Position numbers and translations under genes: made by a program. A DNA stretch of 43,596 nucleotides, from NCBI GenBank assembly GCA_035936835.1, contig DASYVT010000129.1, positions 1 to 43,596 of the forward strand, read 5' to 3'. Below the pieces are notes generated by a model. It had not been told where the DNA came from, searched no databases, and saw only the letters and a program-made list of their open reading frames with translations. Origin of the DNA: Candidatus Methylomirabilota bacterium. GTDB taxonomy: Bacteria > Methylomirabilota > Methylomirabilia > Rokubacteriales > CSP1-6. This document shows, piece by piece, positions 30,794 through 39,668 of this stretch. Within the stretch, counting starts at the first letter, position 1. Every line of letters begins with the position of its first letter.

Positions 30794-31822
30794 CTAGCCG
30801 ACCCCGAGCTCCGCGGCGACCTGCTCGATCTGGTTCCAGGTCTCGTCCTCGACGGGGACGCCGTCGCGGCGGCGTCCGGCCTCGAGCCGCGCCTCGGGCT
30901 CGCCCGGGATCAGGATCTCCTTCGAGCCCTGCGCGAGCGGCGCCGACTTGACGAAATCGAACAATCCGGCGACCTGCTTGTGGAACTCGGGCAGCGGCAC
31001 GAAGCGCTCCACATCAAGGCAGATCATGAGGGTGCCGTTGGCGAAGAGGCCGGGGCCGGGGCCGGCCGGGCCCGTGCCCGAGAGGATGCCGCCCAGGATC
31101 TCGACGGCGAGCGAGAGCCCGTAGCCCTTGTGCTCGCCGGCCGTCAGCAGCGACCCGACCGGATCGCCGTAGAAGATCTCGGGATCCGTCGCGGAGCGTC
31201 CCTCGGCGTCGATGAACCAGCCCGGCGGCGCCTGCTGCTTGCGGTTCTTCTTCACGCGCATCTTGCCCTCGGCGACCACGCTCGTGGCGAAATCCAGCAC
31301 CATCGCGGGCCCGCCCTCGCCCGGGATGCCGATGGCGTGCGGGTTGGTGCCGAGCCGCCGCGCGGCGCCGCCCCACGGCGCCACGTTGAGCCCGTGGACG
31401 GCGTTGACCCAGAGCATGCCGACCAGTCCCTGCGCGGCGGCCATCTCGGCGTAGTCGGCGAGGCGCCCGACATGGGTCGTGCGCGAGAGCCCGACGGCGG
31501 CGAGTCCGGCGGCCTTGGCCTTCGCGATGGCCAGCTCGATCCCGCGCCGCGCGACGACCTGGCCGAAGCCGCGGCCGCCGTCGAGGCGGGCGGTCACCGG
31601 CGTCTCGGCAACGACGGTTACCGGCGACGTCGGATCGATCCCGCCTGCCTTCACGGCCTGGGCGTACTGCGGGATGCGGATGACGCCGTGGGAGTCGTGA
31701 CCGCGGAGGTTGGCGAGGACGAGAAGGTGAGCGATCCACGCGGCGTCGTCGGGGGGCGCGCCGAGTCCTTCGAAGATGCGGGTCGCGGTGCTCTCGAGGC
31801 GGATCGGGTCTATAGTTGGCAT
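30794..31822 (-). CDS. Malate/L-lactate dehydrogenase-family (Ldh2) oxidoreductase
   Basis: 342 residues from the ATG at 31822 (MPTIDPIRLE); an ATG at 31834 would add four. Family motifs are LRGHDSHGVIRIPQYAQAVK (His region), GRGFGQVVARRGIELAI, GLSRTTHVGRLADYAEMAA, GTNPHAIGIPG and EHKGYGLSLAVEILGGILSG. Members reduce 2-keto acids to 2-hydroxy acids with NAD(P)H, or the reverse. It is followed by remnants of two other genes, and its own tail is duplicated at 28891. A 2-hydroxy-acid role would fit the mutase operon nearby, but that link is speculative. Confidence 0.9.
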   Translation of the reverse strand: MPTIDPIRLESTATRIFEGLGAPPDDAAWIAHLLVLANLRGHDSHGVIRIPQYAQAVKAGGIDPTSPVTVVAETPVTARLDGGRGFGQVVARRGIELAIAKAKAAGLAAVGLSRTTHVGRLADYAEMAAAQGLVGMLWVNAVHGLNVAPWGGAARRLGTNPHAIGIPGEGGPAMVLDFATSVVAEGKMRVKKNRKQQAPPGWFIDAEGRSATDPEIFYGDPVGSLLTAGEHKGYGLSLAVEILGGILSGTGPAGPGPGLFANGTLMICLDVERFVPLPEFHKQVAGLFDFVKSAPLAQGSKEILIPGEPEARLEAGRRRDGVPVEDETWNQIEQVAAELGVG

Positions 31823-32102
31823 GTCCGAAACCATACCGCACGACGCCCGTCGCGCGCTACGCCGTCGACCGGATCCGGGTTCATCCACGCCCCAACGAGC
31901 TTGCACGCCGCGACCCGGTCTAACTCCCCGGCCGCATTGGGACTTCCCTCGTCGGTAGCGCTGTCGGCAGCATGACATGACGCCGTGCGTTGCCTCAGGG
32001 CATAAACCTTGCCCCAAGGCTCAAACTCTCGTAACCTCATCGGACGGAGTATCCATAGTAGTAGGGGGTTCCGAGAGCAGAGATCATTTGGGAGCTGCGC
32101 GC

Positions 32103-32717
32103 ATGAACAGCCGCCGTGACCTCACCCAGTTGCCCGCCCAAGAGGTGAAGACTCCGCGAGTCGAGCCTGCCATCGTATCCGAGGTGGTGCCTCAGCGCGC
32201 CGAGACCATCCTCCTCGTCGAGGACGCGCTCCGCGTCCGCGCGGTGATCCGCGAGATCCTGGAGATGAACGGCTACAACGTCCTCGAGGCGCGCCACGGC
32301 GTCGAGGCCCTCGAGATCAGCGAGCGCCACCGGGGCCCCATCCACCTCATGGTCACCGACGTCGGGATGCCGCAGATGGGCGGCCGCGAGCTCGCCCAGC
32401 GGCTCCAGCCCGTTCGCCCGGACATGAAGGTGCTGTACATGTCCGGCTCCACCGTCGACGCCATCGTGCGCCACGGCGTGCTGGGCGCGGGCATGGCCTT
32501 CCTCTCCAAGCCCTTCACGTCGGACGCGCTGGCGCTCAAGGTCCGCGAGGTCCTCGATACGCCGCCGCGGAGCGTCGATCCGACCGCGCCGCTCGCGAGC
32601 CCGCCGGCCAACAGCAACGGGCCCGTCCCCGAGGCGGCCGTCAACGCGGCCGCCGGGCCGGTGCCGGTAGTCCAGCGCGCGGAGGACGTGGGCACCACCC
32701 GGCCCTCGCGCGTGTAG
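32103..32717 (+). CDS. Stand-alone response regulator receiver protein
   Basis: 204 residues. A receiver domain spans about 34-152: acidic pair Glu40-Asp41 (ILLVEDALRV), phosphoacceptor Asp86 (VTDVGMPQMGG), Ser114 (YMSGST) and Lys136 (LSKPFTSDAL). This subtype resembles the receivers attached to hybrid histidine kinases. Flanking tails of about 33 and 50 residues are Pro/Ala-rich and probably disordered; no output domain is present. A GGGAG ribosome binding site precedes the ATG at 32103. No partner kinase lies in the window. It ends 31 bases before the B12-binding subunit gene. Confidence 0.9.
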   Translation: MNSRRDLTQLPAQEVKTPRVEPAIVSEVVPQRAETILLVEDALRVRAVIREILEMNGYNVLEARHGVEALEISERHRGPIHLMVTDVGMPQMGGRELAQRLQPVRPDMKVLYMSGSTVDAIVRHGVLGAGMAFLSKPFTSDALALKVREVLDTPPRSVDPTAPLASPPANSNGPVPEAAVNAAAGPVPVVQRAEDVGTTRPSRV

Positions 32718-32748
32718 CGGCGCTCCCCTCGACGGCGTCCCCCCTCCC

Positions 32749-33159
32749 ATGTCCGGCAGACCCATTCGCGTATTGATCGCAAAGGTCGGGCTCGACGGCC
32801 ATGACCGCGGGGCCAAGATCGTCGCGCGCTGTCTGCGGGACGCCGGCATGGAAGTGATCTACACCGGCCTCCACCGGACGCCCGAGGAGGTCGTGGCCGC
32901 CGCGGTCCAGGAAGACGTGGACGTCCTCGGCATCAGCCTGCTCTCGGGCGCCCACATGACCCTCGTCCCCAGGATCGTCGAGCTGATGCGCCAGGCCGGC
33001 GCCGACGACGTCCGGCTCGTGGTCGGCGGCGTCGTCCCCGACGAGGACGTGCCGGCGCTCCGCGCCATGGGCGTGGCCGACGTCATCCTCCAGGACACGC
33101 CGCCCGACGAGGTTGTCGCGCGAGTCCGCGGGCTCGCGGCCTCCCAGCCGGCCGGCTGA
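32749..33159 (+). CDS. Cobalamin-binding small subunit of an acyl-CoA mutase
   Basis: 136 residues with a complete B12-binding Rossmann domain: LDGHDRG at 15-21 (the Asp-x-His-x-x-Gly motif whose His ligates cobalt), ISLLSGAH, and LVVGGVVPDEDVPAL. It is the separate small subunit of a split B12 mutase and should partner the large subunit encoded at 34678-36360, with the CoA ligase gene between. In 2-hydroxyisobutyryl-CoA mutase (HcmAB) the B12 subunit is likewise separate, as in archaeal-type methylmalonyl-CoA mutase. Its sequence does not decide between these. Confidence 0.9.
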   Translation: MSGRPIRVLIAKVGLDGHDRGAKIVARCLRDAGMEVIYTGLHRTPEEVVAAAVQEDVDVLGISLLSGAHMTLVPRIVELMRQAGADDVRLVVGGVVPDEDVPALRAMGVADVILQDTPPDEVVARVRGLAASQPAG

Positions 33160-33174
33160 TCCGCCGGGATCGTC

Positions 33175-34677
33175 ATGCGCGCTCTCGACCTAGAAGCCCT
33201 CCGGCACGCGCGCGGCATCGACCTCGCGGTCTGGCCGCCCCGCTACGATTCCGGGTATGCGCCGCGGCCCGACGAGCCGTGCTGGCTTCCCGAGATCGAG
33301 TGCGCCCCTGCCGCCGCCCGCGACGAGCTGATCCTCGCCAAGCTCAGGCAGCAGGTCGCGTACGCGTGGGAGCGCTGCCCGTTCTACCGGCGCACGTGGC
33401 AGGAGGCCGGCGTGTCGCCCGCGAGCCTCAAGAGTCTCGAGGACTTGAGGCGCTTCCCCGTGGTCCAGAAGGCGGAGCTTCACCTAGCCCAGGCCGCGCA
33501 CCCGCCCTTCGGCGACTACCTCGGCATCGAGGCGGCTGACGTCGCGCGCATTCACGGCACGAGCGGCACCACGGGGCGGCCCACCGTCTTCGGCATCGGC
33601 CGGGATGACTGGGCGCGCGTTGCGGAGGCGCATGCCCGCATCCTGTGGGCGGCCGGCATCCGCCCCGATGATCGCGTGCTGATCTGCTCCTTCTTCAGCC
33701 TGTACATGGGCTCGTGGGGAGCGCTCGCGGGCGTGGAACGGCTCGGCGCGACGGCCTTCCCATTCGGCGCCGGTGCGGCGGGGCAGACCCTGGCCGCCGT
33801 CGGCTGGGCTCGCGACCTCCGGCCGAGCGCGTTCTACGGCACGCCCTCGTACGCGCTCCACTTCGCCGAGACGGCACGCCGCGAGGGCATCGACCCCCGG
33901 AGTCTCGGCTTCCGCATCCTTTTCTTCTCCGGCGAGCCCGGCGCGGGCATTCCCGCCACGAGGCGGCTCATCGAGGACACCTTCGGCGGCATCTGCGTGG
34001 ACATGGGCAGCATGGCCGAGATGACGCCGTGGATGACCAACAGCGAGTGCCGGCACCGCACCGGCATGCACCTCTGGCAGGACGTGGTCTACACGCAGGT
34101 CTGCGATCCCGAAACGTACGAGCCGGTTCCCTACGGCGAAGAAGGCACGCCGGTCTACACGCACCTCGAGCGCACGTCGCAGCCCATGATCCGCCTCGTC
34201 TCGGGTGACCGCACGCGCTGGACGGATGCGCCGTGCCCGTGCGGGCGCACCTACCCGCGCCTCCCGGACGGGCTCTACGGCCGCTTCGACGACATGATCG
34301 TCGTCCGCGGCGAGAACGTCTACCCGAGCGCCATCGAGGACACGCTCCGCGCCATCGACGGATTCGGGGGCGAGTTCCAGGTGATCGTCTCGCGCCACGA
34401 GGCGATGGACGAGCTCCTCGTGCGCGCGGAAGCCGCGGCCGACTTTGGAGACACGGCAGGGGGCGACACAGCGGGGGGCGACACGGCAGGGGGCGACACG
34501 GCACGGCTCGACGCGCTTCGCGCGCTCATGCGCGAGCGCCTGCGGGTGCGCCTCGGCGTTCACCCGGTCGTCGAGCTGGTCCCCCACGGCACCCTGCCCC
34601 GGACGGAGTTCAAGGCGCGCCGGGTCATCGACGACCGCGACCTCTATCGCGAGGCACCGGAGAAGAGGGAGGCGTAA
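33175..34677 (+). CDS. Phenylacetate-CoA ligase-family acyl-CoA ligase (possible 2-hydroxyisobutyryl-CoA ligase)
   Basis: 500 residues of the ANL superfamily. The P-loop is IHGTSGTTGRPTVFGI; SGEPGAGIP, the adenylate-binding MGSMAEMTPW, CPCGRTYPR and RFDDMIVVRGENVYPSAIED (hinge region) follow in order. A 15-base tandem repeat encodes an insert near residues 425-443. The ligase turns an acid into its CoA thioester with ATP. Lying between the B12 subunit and the mutase large subunit, it probably makes the mutase substrate. The known 2-hydroxyisobutyryl-CoA ligase belongs to this branch and clusters with hcmAB, so that role is likely but inferred. The stop abuts the mutase GTG directly. Confidence 0.87.
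   Translation: MRALDLEALRHARGIDLAVWPPRYDSGYAPRPDEPCWLPEIECAPAAARDELILAKLRQQVAYAWERCPFYRRTWQEAGVSPASLKSLEDLRRFPVVQKAELHLAQAAHPPFGDYLGIEAADVARIHGTSGTTGRPTVFGIGRDDWARVAEAHARILWAAGIRPDDRVLICSFFSLYMGSWGALAGVERLGATAFPFGAGAAGQTLAAVGWARDLRPSAFYGTPSYALHFAETARREGIDPRSLGFRILFFSGEPGAGIPATRRLIEDTFGGICVDMGSMAEMTPWMTNSECRHRTGMHLWQDVVYTQVCDPETYEPVPYGEEGTPVYTHLERTSQPMIRLVSGDRTRWTDAPCPCGRTYPRLPDGLYGRFDDMIVVRGENVYPSAIEDTLRAIDGFGGEFQVIVSRHEAMDELLVRAEAAADFGDTAGGDTAGGDTAGGDTARLDALRALMRERLRVRLGVHPVVELVPHGTLPRTEFKARRVIDDRDLYREAPEKREA
34447..34503 (+). repeat. In-frame 15-base tandem repeat within the CoA ligase gene
   Basis: A unit close to GGCGACACGGCAGGG is repeated 3.8 times, encoding Gly-Asp-Thr-Ala-Gly repeats at about residues 425-443. 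Copies differ by at most three bases. It sits in the small C-terminal lid domain, in a surface loop by inference. Being in frame, copy changes would keep the gene open. Confidence 0.9.
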
Positions 34678-36360
34678 GTGTTCGACAGCGACGAGATCGC
34701 GCGGTCCGCGGCGCTGCGCGCGGCGTGGGAGGCGGGCGAGCTGCGGGCGTTCCTCGAGCGCCAGCCGGAGTCCCGAAGCAAGTACCGGACCCTGTCGGGA
34801 CTGCCGCTCAAGCGCGTCTACACCGCCGAAGACATCAAGGACCTCCGCCACGAGGACCTCGGGCTGCCCGGCCAGTACCCCTACACGCGCGGGCCGTATC
34901 CGACCATGTACCGCGGTCGGCTCTGGACCATGCGCCAGATCGCGGGCTTCGGCACGGGCGAGGACACCAACGGCCGCTTCCGCTACCTCATCGAGCAGGG
35001 GCAGACGGGGCTCAGCGTGGATTTCGACATGCCGACCCTCATGGGCTACGACTCCGACGACCCGCGCTCGCTGGGCGAGGTCGGGCGCGAGGGCGTAGCC
35101 GTGGACACGCTCGACGACGTCCTAGCCCTCTTCGCGGGCGTGGACCTCGAGAAGATCTCGGTGTCCATGACCATCAACCCGACGGCCTGGATCCTGCTCG
35201 CCATGTACGTCGCGCTGGCGCAGAGCCGCGGCTGCGACCTGAACCACCTCTCGGGCACCGTCCAGGCCGATATCCTCAAGGAGTACATCGCCCAGAAAGA
35301 GTGGATCTTCCCGATCCGCCCGTCCATGCGCATCATGCGCGACATGATCGTGTGGTCGGCCCGTCACATGGCGCGCTACAACCCGATCAACATCAGCGGC
35401 TATCACATCTCCGAGGCGGGGGCGACGTCCGTCCAGGAGGTCGCGTTCACCATGGCCAACGCCATCGCCTACGTCGAGGAGGTGACCCGCGCGGGCGTGG
35501 CGGTGGACGAGTTCGCGCCGCGGCTGGCCTTCTACTTCGTGGCGCAGAACGACTTCTTCGAGGAGATCGCGAAATTCCGCGCCGCGCGGCGCATCTACGC
35601 GCGCATCATGAAAGACCGCTTCGGCGCGACCAAGCCCGAGTCCATGAGGCTGCGCTTCCACTGCCAGACGGCGGCCGCAACCCTGACCCGGGCCCAGCCG
35701 ATGAACAACGTCGTCCGCACGACGCTCCAGGCGCTCTCCGCCGTGCTCGGCGGGGCGCAGTCGCTGCACACCAATGGGCTCGACGAGGCCTACGCCATCC
35801 CCTCCGAAGAGGCGATGAAGCTGGCGCTCCGCACCCAGCAGATCATCGCCGAGGAGAGCCGCGTGGTCGCCGTGATCGACCCCCTGGGCGGCTCCTATTA
35901 CGTCGAGGTGCTGACGAACGAGATCGAGCGCCGTGTCTTCGACATCCTCGCCAAGGTGGATGCGCTCGGCGGCACCGTCAAGGCCATCGAGGAAGGCTAC
36001 TTCCAGCGCGAGATCGCGGACTCCGCCTACGACACCGCCCGGCGCCGCGCCTCGGGCGACCAGCCCCTGATCGGCGTCAACCGCTTCGTCGAGCCTGCCG
36101 CCCCCGTGCCGGTGCCGATCCACAAGGTGGACGCGGCCGTCGAGGCGCGACAGGTCGCGCGCCTCCAGGAGGTTCGGCGCCGCCGCGACGGCGCCAAGGT
36201 CGCAGCGCTGCTCGACAGCCTCGAGGCCGAGGCGAAGAACCCCGGCGCCAACCTGATGCCCGTCACGATCGAGGCCGTCAAGGCGCGCGCAACCCTCGGC
36301 GAGATCGTCGCTCGCCTGCGCGGCCTCTTCGGCGCCTACGTCGAGAAGCCCGTCTTCTGA
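34678..36360 (+). CDS. B12-dependent acyl-CoA mutase large subunit, 2-hydroxyisobutyryl-CoA mutase-like
   Basis: 560 residues of the methylmalonyl-CoA mutase catalytic fold without a B12 domain. [54 protein letters not shown] and [10 protein letters not shown] (His243) are present. The two selectivity positions read Ile88 (RQIAGF; Tyr89 in methylmalonyl-CoA mutase) and Asp115 (LSVDFD; Ala116). These are the Ile90 and Asp117 reported as distinctive for HcmA. Gln206 replaces Arg207, which contacts the methylmalonyl carboxylate. It should thus isomerise a 2-hydroxyacyl-CoA to a 3-hydroxyacyl-CoA. The GTG at 34678 follows GGGAGG and abuts the ligase stop. The B12 subunit gene is two genes upstream; no G-protein chaperone is seen. 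Confidence 0.85.
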   Translation: MFDSDEIARSAALRAAWEAGELRAFLERQPESRSKYRTLSGLPLKRVYTAEDIKDLRHEDLGLPGQYPYTRGPYPTMYRGRLWTMRQIAGFGTGEDTNGRFRYLIEQGQTGLSVDFDMPTLMGYDSDDPRSLGEVGREGVAVDTLDDVLALFAGVDLEKISVSMTINPTAWILLAMYVALAQSRGCDLNHLSGTVQADILKEYIAQKEWIFPIRPSMRIMRDMIVWSARHMARYNPINISGYHISEAGATSVQEVAFTMANAIAYVEEVTRAGVAVDEFAPRLAFYFVAQNDFFEEIAKFRAARRIYARIMKDRFGATKPESMRLRFHCQTAAATLTRAQPMNNVVRTTLQALSAVLGGAQSLHTNGLDEAYAIPSEEAMKLALRTQQIIAEESRVVAVIDPLGGSYYVEVLTNEIERRVFDILAKVDALGGTVKAIEEGYFQREIADSAYDTARRRASGDQPLIGVNRFVEPAAPVPVPIHKVDAAVEARQVARLQEVRRRRDGAKVAALLDSLEAEAKNPGANLMPVTIEAVKARATLGEIVARLRGLFGAYVEKPVF

Positions 36361-37505
36361 TGTCGGCGACGCCGTTCAGGATCGAGGTGCCGCAGGCCGT
36401 GCTCGACGACCTGCGGGAGCGGCTGGCGCGTACCCGCTGGCCGGACCAGGCTCCGGGCGCTCCGTGGGCCTACGGCGCCGACCTCGCGTACGTGAAGGAG
36501 CTCTGCGGCTACTGGCAGACGCGCTACGACTGGAGGAGGCACGAGGCGCTCCTCAACGGATTCCGCCAGTTCACGGCGCCCGTCGCCGGCATCGATCTCC
36601 ACTTCATCCACGAGGAGGGTCGCGGCCCCGCGCCGCTGCCCCTCTTGCTCTCGCACGGCTGGCCCGGGTCGATCTGGGAGTTCCACAAGATCATCCCGAT
36701 GCTCACCGACCCCGCCCGTTTCGGCGGCGACCCGCGCGATGCCTTCACCGTGGTCGCACCGTCGCTTCCCGGCTACGGCTTCTCCTTCGCGCCGGGCCAG
36801 CCGCGCTTCGGGGTCACGGAGATCGCCGACGCGTTCGCGACTCTGATGACAGACGTCCTGGGCTACCGCCGCTTCGCCGCCCAGGGCGGCGATTGGGGCG
36901 GCTTCATCACCTCCCGGCTCGGCGTCGCCTATCCGGAGCGGCTGGCCGGCATCCACGTGAACCTTCTCTCGCTCCGTCGCGACCTCCCCCGCCCGAAGGA
37001 CCCCACGCCGGAGGAGCGTACCTACCTCGACGACCTAGGGGCCTGGCTCCGCGAGGAGACGGGCTACCAGTGGATCCAGGGCACGAAGCCGCAGACGCTG
37101 GCGTTCGGTCTCACGGACTCGCCCGCGGGGCTCGCGGCCTGGATCGTCGAGAAGTTCAGGGCGTGGAGCGACTGCGGCGGCGACGTCGAGCGGCGGTTTA
37201 CCAAGGACGAGCTCCTTACCAACATCACGCTCTACTGGGTCACGGGCGCGATCAACTCGTCCTTCTGGCCCTACTACGCGCGGTACCACGCGCCGTGGCC
37301 CATCGGCGACGGCCAGCGCGTCGAGGTGCCGACGGCCTACGCCGCCTTTCCGAAGGAGATCGTGAGGCCGCCCCGCTCGTGGGCGGAGCGCGTCTACAAC
37401 ATCCGCCGCTGGACCGTCATGCCCGCAGGCGGGCACTTCGCCGCGCTCGAGGAGCCCCAGGCGCTGGTGGACGACCTCCGCGCCTTCTTCCGCGACCTTC
37501 GCTGA
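36360..37505 (+). CDS. Epoxide hydrolase (microsomal-type, EHN + alpha/beta hydrolase)
   Basis: 381 residues. The N-terminal EHN domain (PFRIEVPQAVLDDLRERLAR, WAYGADLAYVKELCGYW) is followed by an alpha/beta hydrolase. HGWPGS at 99-104 is the oxyanion loop, Asp178 in GGDWGG the nucleophile, and GGHFAALE near the end the catalytic His. All are present. The start overlaps the mutase stop by one base (TGATG), so it belongs to the same transcript. It would open an epoxide to a diol, suggesting a branched diol or hydroxy-acid precursor feeding the pathway. That link is inference. Confidence 0.93.
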   Translation: MSATPFRIEVPQAVLDDLRERLARTRWPDQAPGAPWAYGADLAYVKELCGYWQTRYDWRRHEALLNGFRQFTAPVAGIDLHFIHEEGRGPAPLPLLLSHGWPGSIWEFHKIIPMLTDPARFGGDPRDAFTVVAPSLPGYGFSFAPGQPRFGVTEIADAFATLMTDVLGYRRFAAQGGDWGGFITSRLGVAYPERLAGIHVNLLSLRRDLPRPKDPTPEERTYLDDLGAWLREETGYQWIQGTKPQTLAFGLTDSPAGLAAWIVEKFRAWSDCGGDVERRFTKDELLTNITLYWVTGAINSSFWPYYARYHAPWPIGDGQRVEVPTAYAAFPKEIVRPPRSWAERVYNIRRWTVMPAGGHFAALEEPQALVDDLRAFFRDLR

Positions 37506-37520
37506 CGGGAGGCCGACCGC

Positions 37521-38441
37521 ATGAAGCTCGGATTCTCATTGCCGATGGCGGGGCCGTGGGCGACGCCGGACAACCAGGTGCTGATCGCGCAGCGCGCCGA
37601 GGCGCTCGGCTACCACTCGCTCTGGGTCTTCCAGCGCCTCCTCTACGCGATCCGGCCCCAGAACGATTACCCGCCCCTGCCGGGCCAGCCCTGGCCGAAG
37701 GCCTTCGAGCGCGTGATGGACCCGCTCGTCTCGCTGGCCTTCGTGGCGGGCGCCACGTCGCGCATCAGGCTCGGCACGAGCGTGCTGATCATGCCGTACT
37801 ACACGCCGGTGATGCTGGCGAAGCAGCTCGCGACCCTCGACGTGCTCTCGCGAGGGCGGCTCGACGTGGGCCTTGGCATCGGCTGGTCCATGGACGAGTA
37901 CGAGGCGGTCGGCGTGCCCTACAAGGCCCGCGGCCGCCGCGCTGACGAGTTCCTCCGCTGCCTCAAGGCGATCTGGACCGAGGACCCCGTCGAGTTCAGC
38001 GGCGAGTTCTACCGGGTGCCGCGCTCGAGAGTGGAGCCCAAGCCCGTCCAGCGCCCGCACCCGCCCATCACCATCGGCGGCTACGGGCCGGCCGTCATCC
38101 GGCGCGCCGTCGCCTGCGACGGCTTCAACGGCGGCAACGTGCCGCTCCAGCAGGTGGCGCCGCTCGTCGCCGAGATCAAGGCCGCTGCCGAGAAAGAAGG
38201 ACGGGACCCGGCGTCGCTCCAGATCGTCTCGCGCGGCAGCTTCCAGCTCCACGCGAGCCCGCAGGGCAAGGAGCGCCGGCCGCTCTGGGGCACGCTCGAC
38301 GAAATCCGCGAGGACGTGGGCCGCTACGCCCTAGCCGGGCTCACCGAGCTCTTCCTCGAGACCAACTTCGACCCGCGCGGCGTCACCCTCGAGCGCGCGC
38401 TCGAGGTCATGAACGCCCTGGCCCCAGGGGCAGCCTGCTAG
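37521..38441 (+). CDS. LLM-class (F420/flavin-dependent) oxidoreductase
   Basis: 306 residues, luciferase-like barrel. MKLGFSLPMAGPWATPDNQV, RIRLGTSVLIMPYYTPVMLA, LDVLSRGRLDVGLGIGW and PPITIGGYGPAVIRRAVACD match the F420-type LLM pattern. It starts 15 bases after the epoxide hydrolase and is the last gene of the plus-strand mutase operon. Its stop region overlaps that of the convergent flavoprotein by 4 bases. The reaction (hydride transfer or oxygenation) is not identifiable. Confidence 0.9.
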   Translation: MKLGFSLPMAGPWATPDNQVLIAQRAEALGYHSLWVFQRLLYAIRPQNDYPPLPGQPWPKAFERVMDPLVSLAFVAGATSRIRLGTSVLIMPYYTPVMLAKQLATLDVLSRGRLDVGLGIGWSMDEYEAVGVPYKARGRRADEFLRCLKAIWTEDPVEFSGEFYRVPRSRVEPKPVQRPHPPITIGGYGPAVIRRAVACDGFNGGNVPLQQVAPLVAEIKAAAEKEGRDPASLQIVSRGSFQLHASPQGKERRPLWGTLDEIREDVGRYALAGLTELFLETNFDPRGVTLERALEVMNALAPGAAC

Positions 38442-39601
38442 CGGAAGAGGGATTTAAAGAGGAGGGAGGCGATGCCGGGCTCGCGCACGAGCGCGAGGAT
38501 CACGTCGCGGTGACGGTTGAAGCTCGCGGTGCTGTGGATCACGGCCTGCACCGAGTCCGATGCGAGGGCGCGGATGAGGCCGTCGATCTCGGCGTCGCGG
38601 GACCGGGTCAGGAACTGCCGGAGCCACGCGGAGACCCGGATGTCGGCGCCGAGCTCAGCCGCCCAGCGGCTTTCGTAGCGCGCCAGAAACTCGGCGTCGA
38701 GCCTGCCCGCCTGGAAGCCCTCGATGAGCGTGTCGGCGGCCAGCGACGCCGTCAGCAGGCTGTAGTAGATCCCGCCACCTGTCGTGGGCTTGGTGAAGCC
38801 GCCCGCGTCGCCCACGAGGAGGATCCGGTCCCCGGCCGTCTGCGGCGCGGGTTCGAGCGGCAGGAGCCGCCGGATCATGGGGCCGGGCGCCGATCTCAGC
38901 CGCGCCCGGATCTTCGGGCGCTCGACGAAGCGCGAGAGATACGCGCCGGCATCACCCCGCGCGAGCGCCCCCAGCTTGAGCCCCGGGCGGTCGCCGCGCC
39001 TGATCGGCACGATCCAAAGAAAGCCGTCCGGCGCCACCTCGCGGCCGAAGTAGAGCTCGACCTTCTCGGACGGCTCCGCATCCACCTCGACCTGCGCCGT
39101 GTGGACCACCTGCGCCGGCAGGCCGAACCCCAGCTGGCGGTGGAGGCGGTAGGACACGCCGCAGGCGAGGACGCAGGCACGTGCCGTGATGTCCTGCCCG
39201 CCGATATTGAGCGTCACGCCTCGGGCGTCCACCTCGACGGCGTCCACGCGCGCGCCGGTGCGGATCGCCGCGCCCGCCCGCTGCGCTTTCTCGGCCAGGT
39301 CCCGATCGAACTGCCCGCGGTCCATGACGAGGATTCCCTCGTTCCCTGAAGCGGTCCAGTTGACCTCGCACGAGCCGCCGCCGGGCGAGACGAGGCTCGC
39401 GCGCTCGAGCCGGCCGAGGACGATGTCATCAGGGATCTTGGCGAGTGCGGCCGTTTCGAGGGAGACAATCCCGGTGCAGTGGGTGGGCGTACCGATCTCC
39501 GCGTGTTCCTCGAGGACCACCACGTCGAGGCCGGCCTCGGCGCAGCGCCGGGCGGTCAGGAGCCCGGCCGGCCCCCCCCCGATGATCGCGAGATCGTGCA
39601 T
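38438..39601 (-). CDS. Geranylgeranyl reductase-family FAD-dependent oxidoreductase
   Basis: 387 residues. The N-terminal dinucleotide-binding motif is AIIGGGPAGLLTARRCAEAG (residues 5-24), followed by HCTGIVS. DRGQFDRDLAEKA is next, and the second FAD motif is ILLVGDAGGFTKPTTGGGIY, which is diagnostic of the GGR group. Members reduce double bonds of prenyl chains or oxidise small substrates. The C-terminal part lacks any clear membrane segment. It converges on the LLM gene. Confidence 0.9.
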   Translation of the reverse strand: MHDLAIIGGGPAGLLTARRCAEAGLDVVVLEEHAEIGTPTHCTGIVSLETAALAKIPDDIVLGRLERASLVSPGGGSCEVNWTASGNEGILVMDRGQFDRDLAEKAQRAGAAIRTGARVDAVEVDARGVTLNIGGQDITARACVLACGVSYRLHRQLGFGLPAQVVHTAQVEVDAEPSEKVELYFGREVAPDGFLWIVPIRRGDRPGLKLGALARGDAGAYLSRFVERPKIRARLRSAPGPMIRRLLPLEPAPQTAGDRILLVGDAGGFTKPTTGGGIYYSLLTASLAADTLIEGFQAGRLDAEFLARYESRWAAELGADIRVSAWLRQFLTRSRDAEIDGLIRALASDSVQAVIHSTASFNRHRDVILALVREPGIASLLFKSLFR

Positions 39602-39668
39602 GCCGCTATGATATCGGCCGTCTCCGGCCTGAGCAACCTTTCCGACAGGTTCGCGTAGTGAGGCGGAA

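Noticed and set aside
34447-34503. CRISPR-like repeat
   Set aside because: The units are contiguous with no spacers and lie in frame within a coding sequence, so it is a simple tandem repeat.
34233-36359. Upstream extension of the epoxide hydrolase frame
   Set aside because: It overlaps the ligase and mutase in another frame with shadow-like composition; the EHN domain begins at 36360.
34678-36360. Calling the mutase a plain methylmalonyl-CoA mutase
   Set aside because: The selectivity positions (Ile88, Asp115, Gln206) differ from methylmalonyl-CoA mutase and agree with the 2-hydroxyacyl-CoA mutase pattern, although the fold is shared.
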